64,000 bases of DNA from an uncultured Clostridia bacterium (GCA_934454525.1 CAKSFM010000009.1:42842-106841), one strand, 5' to 3'; shown: positions 42,393 through 51,314, counted from the stretch's first letter. A program made the numbers and translations. Notes: generated from the letters alone by a model not told the origin.

Positions 42393-43424
42393 ATGGCAAA
42401 GGTTGTTACTATGGGCGAAATAATGCTCAGACTGTCAACACCGAATTTTGAAAGATTTTTGCAGGCAGACGAATTTGACGTTTGCTACGGCGGCGGCGAG
42501 GCAAATGTTGCCGTATCGCTTGCAAATTACGGTCATGACGCGGAATTTATAACAAAAGTTCCGGAAAATCCGATTGGTGACTGTGCGGTTGCGGCGCTTC
42601 GCAAAATGAATGTCGGAACGAAAAATATTGCACACGGCGGCGAAAGACTCGGAATATACTTCCTTGAATCGGGAGCTGCAATGCGCGCTTCAAACGTTGT
42701 TTACGACAGAGCACATTCCTCCATTGCTACGGCAACGGCAGCTGACTTTGACTTCGACAAGATTTTTGACGGATGCGACTGGTTCCACTTTACGGGAATA
42801 ACGCCCGCAATTTCGGACGCTGCCGCAGAGCTTACGGAAATTGCCCTTAAGGCGGCAAAGGCAAAGGGCGTTAAAGTTTCGTGCGACCTGAACTTCAGAA
42901 AGAAGCTTTGGACAAGCGAAAAGGCTCAGCGTATCATGACAAATCTTATGCAGTATGTTGACGTTTGCATCGGAAACGAGGAGGACGCCGAAAAGGTTCT
43001 CGGCTTCAAGCCCGGAAAAACGGACGTTACAAGCGGCGAGCTTGAGCTTGCAGGTTACAAGAGCATATTCGAGCAAATGGTTGAAAAGTTTAACTTTGAA
43101 TATGTAATATCCTCGCTCAGAGTTTCTCATTCCGCTTCCGACAACGGCTGGTCGGCTTGCATATACAGCCGCGATACAAAAGAATTTTACCATTCGCGCG
43201 AATACAGAATCCACCCGATTGTTGACCGCGTTGGCGGCGGTGACAGCTTTGCTGCCGGCGTTATCTGCGGAATGCTTGACGGCCGTGATTTCAAAACCGC
43301 GCTTGAGTTCGGCGTTGCTGCTTCAGCACTGAAGCATACAATCCCCGGCGATATGAATATTGTTACACGCGCAGAAGCTGAAAACCTTATGGGCGGAGAC
43401 GGCAGCGGGCGCGTTCAGAGATAA
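42393..43424 (+). CDS. kdgK: 2-keto-3-deoxygluconate kinase
   Basis: Phosphorylates KDG to KDPG in uronate and pectin catabolism. A 343-residue PfkB-family sugar kinase, with the N-terminal GGGEANVAVSLANYG and the C-terminal anion-hole and catalytic Asp motif DRVGGGDSFAAG. AAAGGAGAG precedes the ATG. Paired with the KDPG aldolase nine bases on and divergent from an AraC regulator. PfkB specificity is read from the neighbouring aldolase as well as from sequence. Confidence 0.9.
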   Translation: MAKVVTMGEIMLRLSTPNFERFLQADEFDVCYGGGEANVAVSLANYGHDAEFITKVPENPIGDCAVAALRKMNVGTKNIAHGGERLGIYFLESGAAMRASNVVYDRAHSSIATATAADFDFDKIFDGCDWFHFTGITPAISDAAAELTEIALKAAKAKGVKVSCDLNFRKKLWTSEKAQRIMTNLMQYVDVCIGNEEDAEKVLGFKPGKTDVTSGELELAGYKSIFEQMVEKFNFEYVISSLRVSHSASDNGWSACIYSRDTKEFYHSREYRIHPIVDRVGGGDSFAAGVICGMLDGRDFKTALEFGVAASALKHTIPGDMNIVTRAEAENLMGGDGSGRVQR

Positions 43425-43442
43425 GACGAAAGGGTGTTTGAA

Positions 43443-44408
43443 ATGGATATATTAAAGGAAATATCTAATATCGGTATAATTCCGGTTATTAAAATCAACG
43501 ATGCTTCCAAGGCTGTTCCGCTTGCAAAGGCTCTTATAGACGGCGGTCTTGCAGCGGCTGAGGTTACGTTCAGAACCGATGCTGCCGAAGAATCTATCAG
43601 GGCAATATCCAAAGCATTTCCCGATATGATTGTCGGTGCAGGCACTGTTCTCACAATTGACCAGGCACAGCGCGCACTTAATGCCGGCGCTAAATTCATC
43701 GTAAGTCCCGGGTTTAACCCCAAGGTTGTTAAGTGGTGTCTTGAGCAGGGTGTTACTCCGCTTCCTGGAATCAACACTCCCTCGGAAATAGAGCAGGCGC
43801 TTGAGCTTGGACTTAAGGTTGTTAAATTCTTCCCGGCTGAGCAGAGCGGCGGTCTTGCAAAGATTAAGGCAATGTCAGCGCCTTACGGCGGAGTTAAATT
43901 CATGCCGACAGGCGGAATTAACACAGAAAATGTTTGTGAGTATCTTGCAAGCAATAAAATCCTTGCATGCGGCGGAAGCTTCATGGTTAAGGAAAGCTAC
44001 ATAGATAATGACAACTGGGACGAGATTACGGCGCTCACCAAAAAAGCCGTGGAGCTTATGCTCGGACTTGAAATCGCACATATCGGCATCAACAATGAAA
44101 ACGAAGCTGAGGCTAAGGCAACAGCCGAGGCTATGGCGCTTGTTATGGGCAAGTCAATTGAGCGCGAAAGCGCAAAGGGTATGTTTGTCGGCGCACAGTT
44201 TGAAATTATGAAATCTCACGGCCCCGGAAAATGCGGTCATATTGCAGTTGCTGCAAACAACGTTGAGCGCGCTATATATCACCTTTCCAAGAAAGGCATT
44301 GAGTTTGACGAAGCAAGCGCAACATTTAACGATGACGGAACAAGAAAGTTCATCTATCTTAAAAATGAGATAGGCGGCTTCGGCGTTCATCTTCTTCAGA
44401 AAAAGTAA
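43443..44408 (+). CDS. eda: KDPG aldolase fused to a VOC/glyoxalase-like domain
   Basis: Cleaves KDPG to pyruvate and glyceraldehyde 3-phosphate. It has 321 residues from the ATG at 43443, eight bases after AAAGGG. Residues 1-210 are the class I barrel: catalytic Glu in AAEVTFRT, Schiff-base Lys in KVVKFFPAE, and MPTGGI. Residues about 215-321 match a vicinal-oxygen-chelate fold (HIGINNENEAEAKATAEAM, GHIAVAANNVERAIYHL). E. coli Eda is 213 residues, so the tail is an added domain; its role is unknown, possibly substrate lactone or dimer related. Confidence 0.9.
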   Translation: MDILKEISNIGIIPVIKINDASKAVPLAKALIDGGLAAAEVTFRTDAAEESIRAISKAFPDMIVGAGTVLTIDQAQRALNAGAKFIVSPGFNPKVVKWCLEQGVTPLPGINTPSEIEQALELGLKVVKFFPAEQSGGLAKIKAMSAPYGGVKFMPTGGINTENVCEYLASNKILACGGSFMVKESYIDNDNWDEITALTKKAVELMLGLEIAHIGINNENEAEAKATAEAMALVMGKSIERESAKGMFVGAQFEIMKSHGPGKCGHIAVAANNVERAIYHLSKKGIEFDEASATFNDDGTRKFIYLKNEIGGFGVHLLQKK

Positions 44409-44435
44409 TTAAACCATCCTGAAATATGTGTCACA

Positions 44436-44475
44436 GCAAAACAGCGGCTCTTCTCACGAAGAACCGCTGTTTTGC
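44436..44475. terminator. Bidirectional terminator between eda and pgi
   Basis: Stem GCAAAACAGCGG/CCGCTGTTTTGC with inner TCTTC/GAAGA pairs. A/T-rich sequence lies on both sides, fitting both converging genes. Confidence 0.8.
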
Positions 44476-44489
44476 TTATTGTATATGAA

Positions 44490-45836
44490 TTAAAGTCTTT
44501 TCTTAAGCGCTGCCTGCTGCTCCTCGTAACCGGGTTTTCCGAGAAGTGCAAACATGTTTTTCTTGTATGCTTCAACGCCGGGTTGATTAAACGGATTAAC
44601 TCCGAGAAGATATCCGCTGATTCCGCATGCTTTTTCAAAGAAATAGATAAGATTGCCAAGGCAATATTCATCCATTTTGTCAACGTGAATAACAAGGTTC
44701 GGAACATCACCGTCCGTATGTGCGAGAAGTGTTCCGTTGAAAGCCTGTTCATTCACAAAGCTCATATTTTCTCCCGCAAGGAAATTCAAGCCGTCAACAT
44801 TATCGGCATCCTCTTTAATCGCAATATCTTTGCGCGCATTGTCGAAGAAAAGCACCGTTTCAAACATTATGCGCATACCCTGCTGAATATACTGACCCAT
44901 GGAGTGCAAATCACTCGAAAAGTCAACGGCAGCCGGGAAAATGCCCTTATTGTCCTTACCCTCGCTCTCACCGAAAAGCTGCTTCCACCACTCGGCAAAA
45001 TAATGAACCTGCGGCTCATAGTTTACCATAATTTCAGTTGTCTTTCCTTTGCGGTAAAGCGCGTTTCTTGCAGCAACATATTTATAGCAGTCATTCTTTT
45101 CAAGGTCACGCTCGGAATATGCATGCATTGCATCGCGCGCACCCTCCATCAATGCGTCAATGTCCGCACCGGAGGCTGCAATCGGAAGAAGACCGACAGC
45201 CGTGAGAACGCTGTAACGTCCGCCAACTTCATCGGGAACGACAAAGGTTTCATATCCTTCCTCATCAGCAAGCTTTTTCAGCGCGCCTTTGGCCTTATCG
45301 GTTGTTGCAAAGATTCTTTCGCGCGCGCCCTCCTTGCCATACTTTTCAATCAGCATTTCGCGGAATATCCGGAATGCGATTGCCGGCTCGGTTGTTGTTC
45401 CGCTTTTCGATATAATATTAACAGAGAAGTCAATATCCTTAACGGTTTCAATAAGGTCCGCAAGATAGGTTGAGCTTATGCTGTTTCCTGCAAAGAAAAT
45501 CTGCGGAGCGCCGCCGCGGGCATCCTTATTAATATTATAAAAATTGTGGTGAACCATTTCGATTGCCATTCTTGCGCCGAGGTATGATCCGCCGATTCCG
45601 ATAACGATAAGCGCCTGAGAATTGCTTCTTATCTTTGCGGCAGCCTTTTTGATACGGTCATATTCCTCGCGGTCATAGTTTTCGGGGAGATTCACCCATC
45701 CGAGAAAGTCGCTTCCCTCACCCGTACCGCTGTGCAGTATGTCATGCGCCTGACCGATAAAAGGTGCAAGCGAATTTATTTCCTCTTTGGAAATAAATTT
45801 TTCCGCTTTTGAAGCATCTAATTTAATCTTAGTCAT
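44490..45836 (-). CDS. pgi: Glucose-6-phosphate isomerase
   Basis: Interconverts glucose 6-phosphate and fructose 6-phosphate. It has 448 residues, the short form typical of Bacillota. Motifs are GIGGSYLGARM, the phosphate-binding SKSGTTTEPAIAFR, the GGRYSVLTAVGLLP signature with the catalytic region, and a C-terminal FNQPGVEAYK with the catalytic Lys. It is followed upstream on the same strand by galE. Confidence 0.97.
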   Translation of the reverse strand: MTKIKLDASKAEKFISKEEINSLAPFIGQAHDILHSGTGEGSDFLGWVNLPENYDREEYDRIKKAAAKIRSNSQALIVIGIGGSYLGARMAIEMVHHNFYNINKDARGGAPQIFFAGNSISSTYLADLIETVKDIDFSVNIISKSGTTTEPAIAFRIFREMLIEKYGKEGARERIFATTDKAKGALKKLADEEGYETFVVPDEVGGRYSVLTAVGLLPIAASGADIDALMEGARDAMHAYSERDLEKNDCYKYVAARNALYRKGKTTEIMVNYEPQVHYFAEWWKQLFGESEGKDNKGIFPAAVDFSSDLHSMGQYIQQGMRIMFETVLFFDNARKDIAIKEDADNVDGLNFLAGENMSFVNEQAFNGTLLAHTDGDVPNLVIHVDKMDEYCLGNLIYFFEKACGISGYLLGVNPFNQPGVEAYKKNMFALLGKPGYEEQQAALKKRL

Positions 45837-45857
45837 TAAACAGTTCCTTCTTTCTTA

Positions 45858-46871
45858 TTATTCACCGAATCCGTTGGGATTCTTGCTCTGCCAGTTCCAT
45901 GAATCGGCACACATTTCGTCTATTCCGCGCGTTGCTTCCCAGCCAAGCTCATCCTTTGCCTTTGACGGATCGGCATAACAAACGGCAATATCGCCTGCAC
46001 GCGGCGGATCGATAACGTACGGAATATCTTTTCCGCATGCCTTGGAAAACGCCTTGATAATGTCAATAACACTGTAGCCGTGACCCGTGCCGAGATTATA
46101 GATATAAACACCCGGGTTTCCGGCTTTCTTTTCAACAGCCTTAACGTGACCGAGTGCAAGGTCAACAACATGGATATAGTCACGCACACCCGTGCCGTCC
46201 TTTGTGGGATATTTATCGCCGAAAACATGCACCTTTTCAAGTCTGCCGACTGCAACCTGAGCAACATACGGCAGCAGATTGTTCGGAATTCCTTTCGGAT
46301 CTTCACCGAGCGAGCCGCTCTTGTGCGCGCCAATCGGATTAAAGTAACGGAGAAGAACAACGCTGAAACGCTTATCGGCAAACTGAACGTCCGTAAGCAC
46401 TCTTTCAAGCATGAGCTTTGTTGTTCCGTAAGGATTTGTTGTTGACAGCGGAAAATCCTCCTTAATCGGAACGGTTTTCGGTGATCCGTAAACTGTTGCC
46501 GATGACGAGAACACAATGGAAAATACGCCATGGCTGCGCATAACGTCCAGCAAAACAAAAGTGCCGGTCATATTATTATGGTAATATTCAAGCGGTTTTT
46601 CAACCGACTCACCCACAGCCTTTAATCCGGCAAAGTGAATAACCGCATCGATCTTATGCTTGTCAAACACTGCCGACAGTGCATCCTTATCAAGAATGTC
46701 ACAAACATAGAACGGGAAATCCTTTCCCGAAACTTTCTTTACCGCGTCAACAGCCTTTTTGCTTGAATTGCAAAGGTTATCAACAACAACAATATCATGC
46801 CCTGCATTAAGCAGCTCTATACAGGTGTGACTCCCGATATAGCCTGCTCCGCCGGTTACGAGAATTGTCAT
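45858..46871 (-). CDS. galE: UDP-glucose 4-epimerase
   Basis: Interconverts UDP-glucose and UDP-galactose for the Leloir pathway and for envelope sugars. It has 337 residues, starting at the ATG at 46871 about 11 bases after AAAGGA; a GTG three codons earlier is too close to it. NAD-binding TGGAGYIGSHT, catalytic Ser in SSSATVYG, and the YxxxK pair in NPYGTTKLM. Probably co-transcribed with pgi, 21 bases away. Confidence 0.96.
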   Translation of the reverse strand: MTILVTGGAGYIGSHTCIELLNAGHDIVVVDNLCNSSKKAVDAVKKVSGKDFPFYVCDILDKDALSAVFDKHKIDAVIHFAGLKAVGESVEKPLEYYHNNMTGTFVLLDVMRSHGVFSIVFSSSATVYGSPKTVPIKEDFPLSTTNPYGTTKLMLERVLTDVQFADKRFSVVLLRYFNPIGAHKSGSLGEDPKGIPNNLLPYVAQVAVGRLEKVHVFGDKYPTKDGTGVRDYIHVVDLALGHVKAVEKKAGNPGVYIYNLGTGHGYSVIDIIKAFSKACGKDIPYVIDPPRAGDIAVCYADPSKAKDELGWEATRGIDEMCADSWNWQSKNPNGFGE

Positions 46872-46944
46872 ATAAATCACATTCCTTTCGGCATAGTCCG
46901 CAAAACGGAGATATGCATTTTATTAAGTCTATTATAGCAGGTAT

Positions 46945-46974
46945 ATTTTACACCATTACATTATATAATGTCAA
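46945..46974 (-). promoter_or_regulatory. Probable galE-pgi promoter
   Basis: On the minus strand, TTGACA (46969-46974), an 18-base spacer and TAAAAT (46945-46950). A second TATAAT lies 20 bases further on without a good -35. Confidence 0.55.
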
Positions 46975-46994
46975 GTAAAAGGGGTGCATGATTA

Positions 46995-47708
46995 TTGACT
47001 TTTTCTCCAACTGTTAAACAATTTATATCAAAAGCTCTTATTCCCGTCGGAAATACAATGTATATATACGGCGGAGGATGGAACAAAAGCGACACGGGCG
47101 CCGGGGAAAGTGCGCGGGCAATCGGCGCTTCACCGCGCTGGAAAAGCTTTTTTGAGAGCTGCGGCTCCGGATATGATTTTCGCAGCGGCGGCGGTTCGTG
47201 TGCCGACGGACTTGACTGTACCGGGTACATAGGCTGGGCAATCTACAATCTTTTCAACAACACAGGCGGCAGAAAGGGATATGTGTTTAAATCCTCCGTA
47301 TTGGGAGAAAAGCTTTCCGCACTCGGACTCGGCTCGGTCACCGATGAACAATATATCGATTCACGGCGATGCGGTGATATTCTTTACTCGGAGAAATATT
47401 TTCATGCATATATTGCCATCGGTACATATACTGACGGCAGTGTTTTGCTGCTTCATTCAAGTCCGCCCGGAGTGATGCTGAGCGGAACAACGGACTTCCT
47501 CGGAAAATACGGCAGCCTTGCGCAAAGAACAGCAGCTGCATATATGGAAAGAAATTGCCCCGAATGGGTAAAAAAATATCCATGCAGTGACCGCGGAATT
47601 GATTACCTGCATGGGTATAAAAGATTCAGATTCTATCGGGTTGTCGTTCCCGACCCTGACGGAATTTCGGATTTGCCGCCCGAAGCGGCACTCAGGCATT
47701 GCTTTTAG
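46995..47708 (+). CDS. NlpC/P60-like cysteine peptidase
   Basis: A 237-residue protein with a papain-like NlpC/P60 core: catalytic Cys75 in DGLDCTGYIGW and His137 in YFHAYIAIG, separated by a normal distance. Family members cut peptidoglycan stem peptides between D-Glu and diaminopimelate. No signal peptide or binding domain is seen, so a cytoplasmic recycling or spore-related role is possible. The start is a TTG at 46995 downstream of AAAAGGGG; the ATG nearby is out of frame. It overlaps the convergent gene by 17 bases. Confidence 0.78.
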   Translation: MTFSPTVKQFISKALIPVGNTMYIYGGGWNKSDTGAGESARAIGASPRWKSFFESCGSGYDFRSGGGSCADGLDCTGYIGWAIYNLFNNTGGRKGYVFKSSVLGEKLSALGLGSVTDEQYIDSRRCGDILYSEKYFHAYIAIGTYTDGSVLLLHSSPPGVMLSGTTDFLGKYGSLAQRTAAAYMERNCPEWVKKYPCSDRGIDYLHGYKRFRFYRVVVPDPDGISDLPPEAALRHCF

Positions 47709-48324
47709 TTTCAGATTTAACCATAAGACAAAAATCGCAGCAATCTCCGCCTTTGCCAAGGGTTTTCGTTCTCCTCCACAAAAGCTTTTTATGCAGATTC
47801 GCATACGAAGTATCATCACTGTCGCAAAAGCAGGCGCACAATTCTGCGCACCCGCACTGACGGCATGTATCAAAATACGGACATTCAATCATATCTATTC
47901 TCCACACACCGCCCGTGGTTTGAAGTTCTTTCGCAGAAAATCCGGCACGTTCACCGAATATCTTTCTTGACATTTTCGAAAATACAGCCGGAATAATTCT
48001 GTACAGTCCGGGAATACGCATCATTTTCTCATACATTTTCCGCGCCTTAAGCGCATGCTGCTCCGTATATCCGTGTACAATGCTTAACGCTTCATCGCGC
48101 GGCATAACGGTCTGCAAAACCTCATATGCAGCGATTCCGGGAAGTATCTGCGATTTCAGATGCAGCATTTTTTCTTTTGAAGCATCCGCATTTTCGCGCA
48201 AAAGCTCCGCGAGTCTTTCATCAAATTCAGAACAAAGCCTTTCCGAATCGCGCGAAAATCTTTCCCCGACAGTATTCTTAAATCCGGCTGCTATGTAATC
48301 GGAATTATCAACCATATCGCCCAT
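47692..48324 (-). CDS. ATC-hydrolase family protein
   Basis: A 210-residue protein resembling the L-2-amino-thiazoline-4-carboxylate hydrolase family: helical N-terminal half and a Cys-rich C-terminal half with ECPYFDTCRQCGCAELCAC and a further CC pair. The named activity was found in a Pseudomonas cysteine-synthesis route; in Clostridia the family is widespread and often functionally unassigned. It is last of three small genes on this strand. Fold assignment moderate; activity unknown. Confidence 0.7.
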   Translation of the reverse strand: MGDMVDNSDYIAAGFKNTVGERFSRDSERLCSEFDERLAELLRENADASKEKMLHLKSQILPGIAAYEVLQTVMPRDEALSIVHGYTEQHALKARKMYEKMMRIPGLYRIIPAVFSKMSRKIFGERAGFSAKELQTTGGVWRIDMIECPYFDTCRQCGCAELCACFCDSDDTSYANLHKKLLWRRTKTLGKGGDCCDFCLMVKSETKSNA

Positions 48325-48353
48325 CTCCCTTTCATTTTCCGAGTCTGTGAGCT

Positions 48354-48518
48354 CTATGCCTTGTTATCAAGCACATAAATCACGCAGGCAAACCCTGAAA
48401 TAACTGCAAACAAAACCGAACCTATCAGTCCGTCACCAAGCGCCGTTCCGACAAAAAATCCGGCTATTGAAGCGAGAACCATAATTATTACGGCAGCAAC
48501 CGTTCTGAATTTATTCAT
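48354..48518 (-). CDS. 54-residue membrane protein
   Basis: A short frame with an excellent AAGGAG before its ATG at 48518 and a stop at 48354-48356. It encodes two hydrophobic helices (VAAVIIMVLASIAGFFVG and GSVLFAVISGFACVIYVL) separated by a short Gly/Asp turn. Codon usage is like its neighbours. It lies between the truncated repeat and the ATC-hydrolase-like gene. No family recognised; function unknown. Confidence 0.7.
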   Translation of the reverse strand: MNKFRTVAAVIIMVLASIAGFFVGTALGDGLIGSVLFAVISGFACVIYVLDNKA

Positions 48519-48562
48519 AAAAACACGCTCCTTAAGGATTTGTTAATTCTCAAAATTCAGGC

Positions 48563-48671
48563 AGATGTTCTTGCAGGGTGAAGCAAGGCTTTGCCGCCTT
48601 GCAAATCCCGAAAGAACGGCTGAGCGGAAATTTAACAAGCATTGGGCGCATGTGTTCGAATCCGTTATGCC
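48563..48671. mobile_element. Truncated copy of the 276-bp TA-type element (right end)
   Basis: Matches bases 24001-24112 of the best copy at about 85-90 percent by eye, including TTGCAGGGTGAAGCAAGGC and the right terminus ending GTTATGCC. The left half is missing. Its end overlaps the last codons of the gene at 48665-48877. Confidence 0.75.
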
Positions 48672-48877
48672 TGATCAAGCTTTTCAAAAATAACGGTTTT
48701 TTCTTTCATGGATATTTTCCCGACGCGCCTGCCATACTCTGCAAGTTCTTTTTTATATCTCAGAAACGAATGGTCTATCGGAGTTCCGGCTATATGTTCT
48801 ATTTCTTCAAATGTCAGCTTCAGTGTTTGGGCGCTGCTGCCGCTCACATACTCCCACAGAGCCGCGTACTTACTCAT
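48665..48877 (-). CDS. Small conserved clostridial protein (70 residues)
   Basis: A 70-residue soluble protein beginning SKYAALWEYV with a TFEEIEHIAG segment and IDHSFLRYKKEL. This pattern recurs in short uncharacterised Clostridia proteins and in the N-terminus of the DUF7662 group. A strong promoter precedes it. The last two codons and the TAA stop (GCATAA) are contributed by the terminal repeat of the truncated mobile element, so the natural C-terminus has probably been altered. Function unknown. Confidence 0.68.
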   Translation of the reverse strand: MSKYAALWEYVSGSSAQTLKLTFEEIEHIAGTPIDHSFLRYKKELAEYGRRVGKISMKEKTVIFEKLDQA

Positions 48878-48918
48878 TTGAACAACCCCTTTACGGATTT
48901 TATCCTGTTTACGTGCTC

Positions 48919-48947
48919 AGTATAGCATAATGCTGCGGAGATGTCAA
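48919..48947 (-). promoter_or_regulatory. Promoter of the 70-residue protein gene
   Basis: On the minus strand, TTGACA (48942-48947), a 17-base spacer and TATACT (48919-48924). Confidence 0.75.
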
Positions 48948-49022
48948 TCTGCTGCATGGGAGCTGCCTTTGTTTTTCTCCGCGGACGGCACCGTTCTCCG
49001 TATGGCTGAAAAATTCCGGATA

Positions 49023-49068
49023 AAAAAAGCTGCGGCTGAATGTGATTTCATTCAGCCGCAGCTTTTTT
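49023..49068 (-). terminator. Terminator of the fucose genes
   Basis: A 16-bp perfect stem AAGCTGCGGCTGAATG/CATTCAGCCGCAGCTT flanked by A- and T-runs, eight bases past the fucU stop on the minus strand. It can work both ways. Confidence 0.9.
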
Positions 49069-49076
49069 GATATTTC

Positions 49077-49514
49077 TTATTTTACTACGCCCTTTTGGAG
49101 CATTACATTTGCATATACTGCCGTTTCGCCCGTAGCAATTATGGCATAGGCGGTTTTCGCTTCTTCATAAAACTTAAAGCGCTCAATTTCCGCAACAGCG
49201 CCATCGCCGCGCGAATCATTTTCGCGGATTATTTTTTTATAAACATCCCAGATAGGGGTTTTCGTATTATCGCCTTTCATAACCTGCATAAGCGACACAG
49301 GCTTATCAACATAAGTATCAAGCGGCATAAGCTTCAGAATTGCTTCAAGCAGTTCGGGAACGCCGTGCCCGTCCGCACGGACAACTATTGCATTTTTTCC
49401 GATAGTTTCCGCAGGAAAATTACCGTCTGCAATTACAATTCTGTCACTGTGACCCATTTCGCAGAGAACTTTCAAAAGCTCCGGCGAAATAATCGGAGGA
49501 ATTCCTTTCAGCAT
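49077..49514 (-). CDS. fucU: L-fucose mutarotase (FucU/RbsD family)
   Basis: Interconverts the anomers of L-fucose so that the isomerase gets its substrate. It has 145 residues, starting LKGIPPIISPELLKVLCEMG; MGHSDRIVIADGNFPA holds the conserved His and Asp, and a C-terminal YANVMLQKGVV closes the decameric fold. It follows fucI by 12 bases. RbsD-type ribose pyranase is the alternative, but the neighbour decides for fucose. Confidence 0.93.
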   Translation of the reverse strand: MLKGIPPIISPELLKVLCEMGHSDRIVIADGNFPAETIGKNAIVVRADGHGVPELLEAILKLMPLDTYVDKPVSLMQVMKGDNTKTPIWDVYKKIIRENDSRGDGAVAEIERFKFYEEAKTAYAIIATGETAVYANVMLQKGVVK

Positions 49515-49526
49515 ATAACTCTCTCC

Positions 49527-51314
49527 TTACTTATAAAGCGGACCGTAGTACTCACACGCTCTGTAATCGGTTGACGTTTCATCGCTGCCTGCACCGAAGC
49601 CTGACCATGAATGAGGACGGTAAATCTTATCCTTGTCAACATTATGAACCGATACGGGAATACGCAGCATTGACGCCATGGTGATAAGATCCGCACCGAT
49701 ATGCCCGTGAACCGTTACGCCGTGATTTGCGCCCCAGTTTGCCATAACGCTGTAAACATCTTTAAACACGCCCTCCCCCGTAAGACGCGGAGCAAACCAT
49801 GTTGTCGGCCATGTGGGGTCTGTTCTCTTGTCAAGTTTTTCGTGAACATCATCGGGAAGAACGCAGGTATAACCCTCTGCAATCTGAAGAGTCGGACCAA
49901 CGCCCTCAACAATATTTACGCGCACCATTGTGACAGGCATTTCGGCAAGCGTTTTGAAGTGAGACGAGAATCCGCCGCCGCGGAAATACTCATAGTCGGC
50001 GCGACACCAATCAGTTGCATCCAGGCAAGCCTTGATGTCCGTCTCGTTCATATTCCACCACTGTTTAACCGTTCCGTTGCCCTTTTCATCCTTTGCCGCA
50101 CCCGTGCAGTCAAGAGCGGTTGCGCCGGAGTTGATAAGGTGAATTATACCGTTTGCAGCCTTACCCGTAAGTTTTTTGCCGGTTACGCGCTCAACAGCCT
50201 CGGGACTCCAGTATGTGCGGACATCGTGGAAGCACGGTGCTTTTCCTGTGAGAAGCGTTGCAAACAGCATTGCAATACCGTTAAGAGTGTCGTTCTCGGT
50301 TGCGAATGCAAACGGACGCTTTTTACCGTTCCAGTCAAAGCTGGACGCCATGATTGCTTCAGTGAAGTCAGCATTCGGAAGCCAGTCAGTCCACATTCTC
50401 TGACCCTGGAAGCCGCCGACAATTCCGTTTCTTCCCAAAGACTCCTCATTCCATCCCATTTCCGCAAGCTTGGGATTGCCGTGCAGCAAATCCTTTACGA
50501 CAATGGTAAACTTCGTGATAAATTCCCAATCCTTATCGGCAGGAACAACTTTTGACTTTTTGATAATTTCGGGGAACTGCTTTCCGGCATTCTTATCGAA
50601 GCCTTCTTTGCAGTTTTCTTTAACCCATTTAATAGCCTTGTCATATTCGTCATGATCATAGATTTCGAGCTTGATTCTGCGCAGAATCTCCGTCATATCA
50701 ACCCATTCGGCACGGATTCCGAGATACTTCTGCATAAACGCCGCGTCACAGTAGCTGCCGGCAATGCCCATCGCAACTCCGCCGAGATTGACATAGGCTT
50801 TGTTCTTCATCTGACCGACTGCAAGTGCAGCCTTTGCAAAACGAATGATTTTTTCGGCAACGTCAGCCGGAACGCTTGTATCGTCCTTATCCTGAACATC
50901 GTGACCGTAGATTGAAAATGCCGGAAGACCGCGCTGCGCAAATGCTGCCATAACGGCTGCAAGATAAACCGCACCGGGGCGCTCCGTTCCGTTATAACCC
51001 CAAACAGCCTTGATCGTATTCGGGTCAAGATCCATTGTTTCACTGCCGTAGCACCAGCAGGGGGTTACGGCAAGCGTTGCAACAACATTTTCCTTTGAAA
51101 ACTGCTCCGAAACCTTTGCAGCCTCAGCACCACTGCCGATTGTTGTGCAGCCGATAACGCACTGTGCAGGCGTTCCGTCCGCATAAAACACGTTTTCCTC
51201 AATCAGCTTTGCGGCAGCCTTTGCCATGTTCATGGTCTGCTCCTCAAGGCTTTCTCTGACTCCGCCCCAGCGACCGTCAATCGTCGGGCGAATACCTATC
51301 TTAGGATAATTCAT
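49527..51314 (-). CDS. fucI: L-fucose isomerase
   Basis: Converts L-fucose to L-fuculose with manganese. It has 595 residues, the family length. It begins YPKIGIRPTIDGRWGGVRES, with GGFQGQRMWTDWLPNADF in the middle and WSGFGAGSDETSTDYRACEY near the end. GGGAGG precedes the ATG. L-arabinose or D-arabinose can also be substrates of the family. No fuculose kinase or fuculose-phosphate aldolase lies in the window. The upstream region holds a TATAAT at 51365-51370 (minus) and an inverted repeat GTTATA/TATAAC (51394-51418) that may be an operator. Confidence 0.95.
   Translation of the reverse strand: MNYPKIGIRPTIDGRWGGVRESLEEQTMNMAKAAAKLIEENVFYADGTPAQCVIGCTTIGSGAEAAKVSEQFSKENVVATLAVTPCWCYGSETMDLDPNTIKAVWGYNGTERPGAVYLAAVMAAFAQRGLPAFSIYGHDVQDKDDTSVPADVAEKIIRFAKAALAVGQMKNKAYVNLGGVAMGIAGSYCDAAFMQKYLGIRAEWVDMTEILRRIKLEIYDHDEYDKAIKWVKENCKEGFDKNAGKQFPEIIKKSKVVPADKDWEFITKFTIVVKDLLHGNPKLAEMGWNEESLGRNGIVGGFQGQRMWTDWLPNADFTEAIMASSFDWNGKKRPFAFATENDTLNGIAMLFATLLTGKAPCFHDVRTYWSPEAVERVTGKKLTGKAANGIIHLINSGATALDCTGAAKDEKGNGTVKQWWNMNETDIKACLDATDWCRADYEYFRGGGFSSHFKTLAEMPVTMVRVNIVEGVGPTLQIAEGYTCVLPDDVHEKLDKRTDPTWPTTWFAPRLTGEGVFKDVYSVMANWGANHGVTVHGHIGADLITMASMLRIPVSVHNVDKDKIYRPHSWSGFGAGSDETSTDYRACEYYGPLYK

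Noticed and set aside
44472..45473. 333-residue frame on the plus strand
   Set aside because: Antisense to pgi and starting inside the eda/pgi terminator; no domain recognised.
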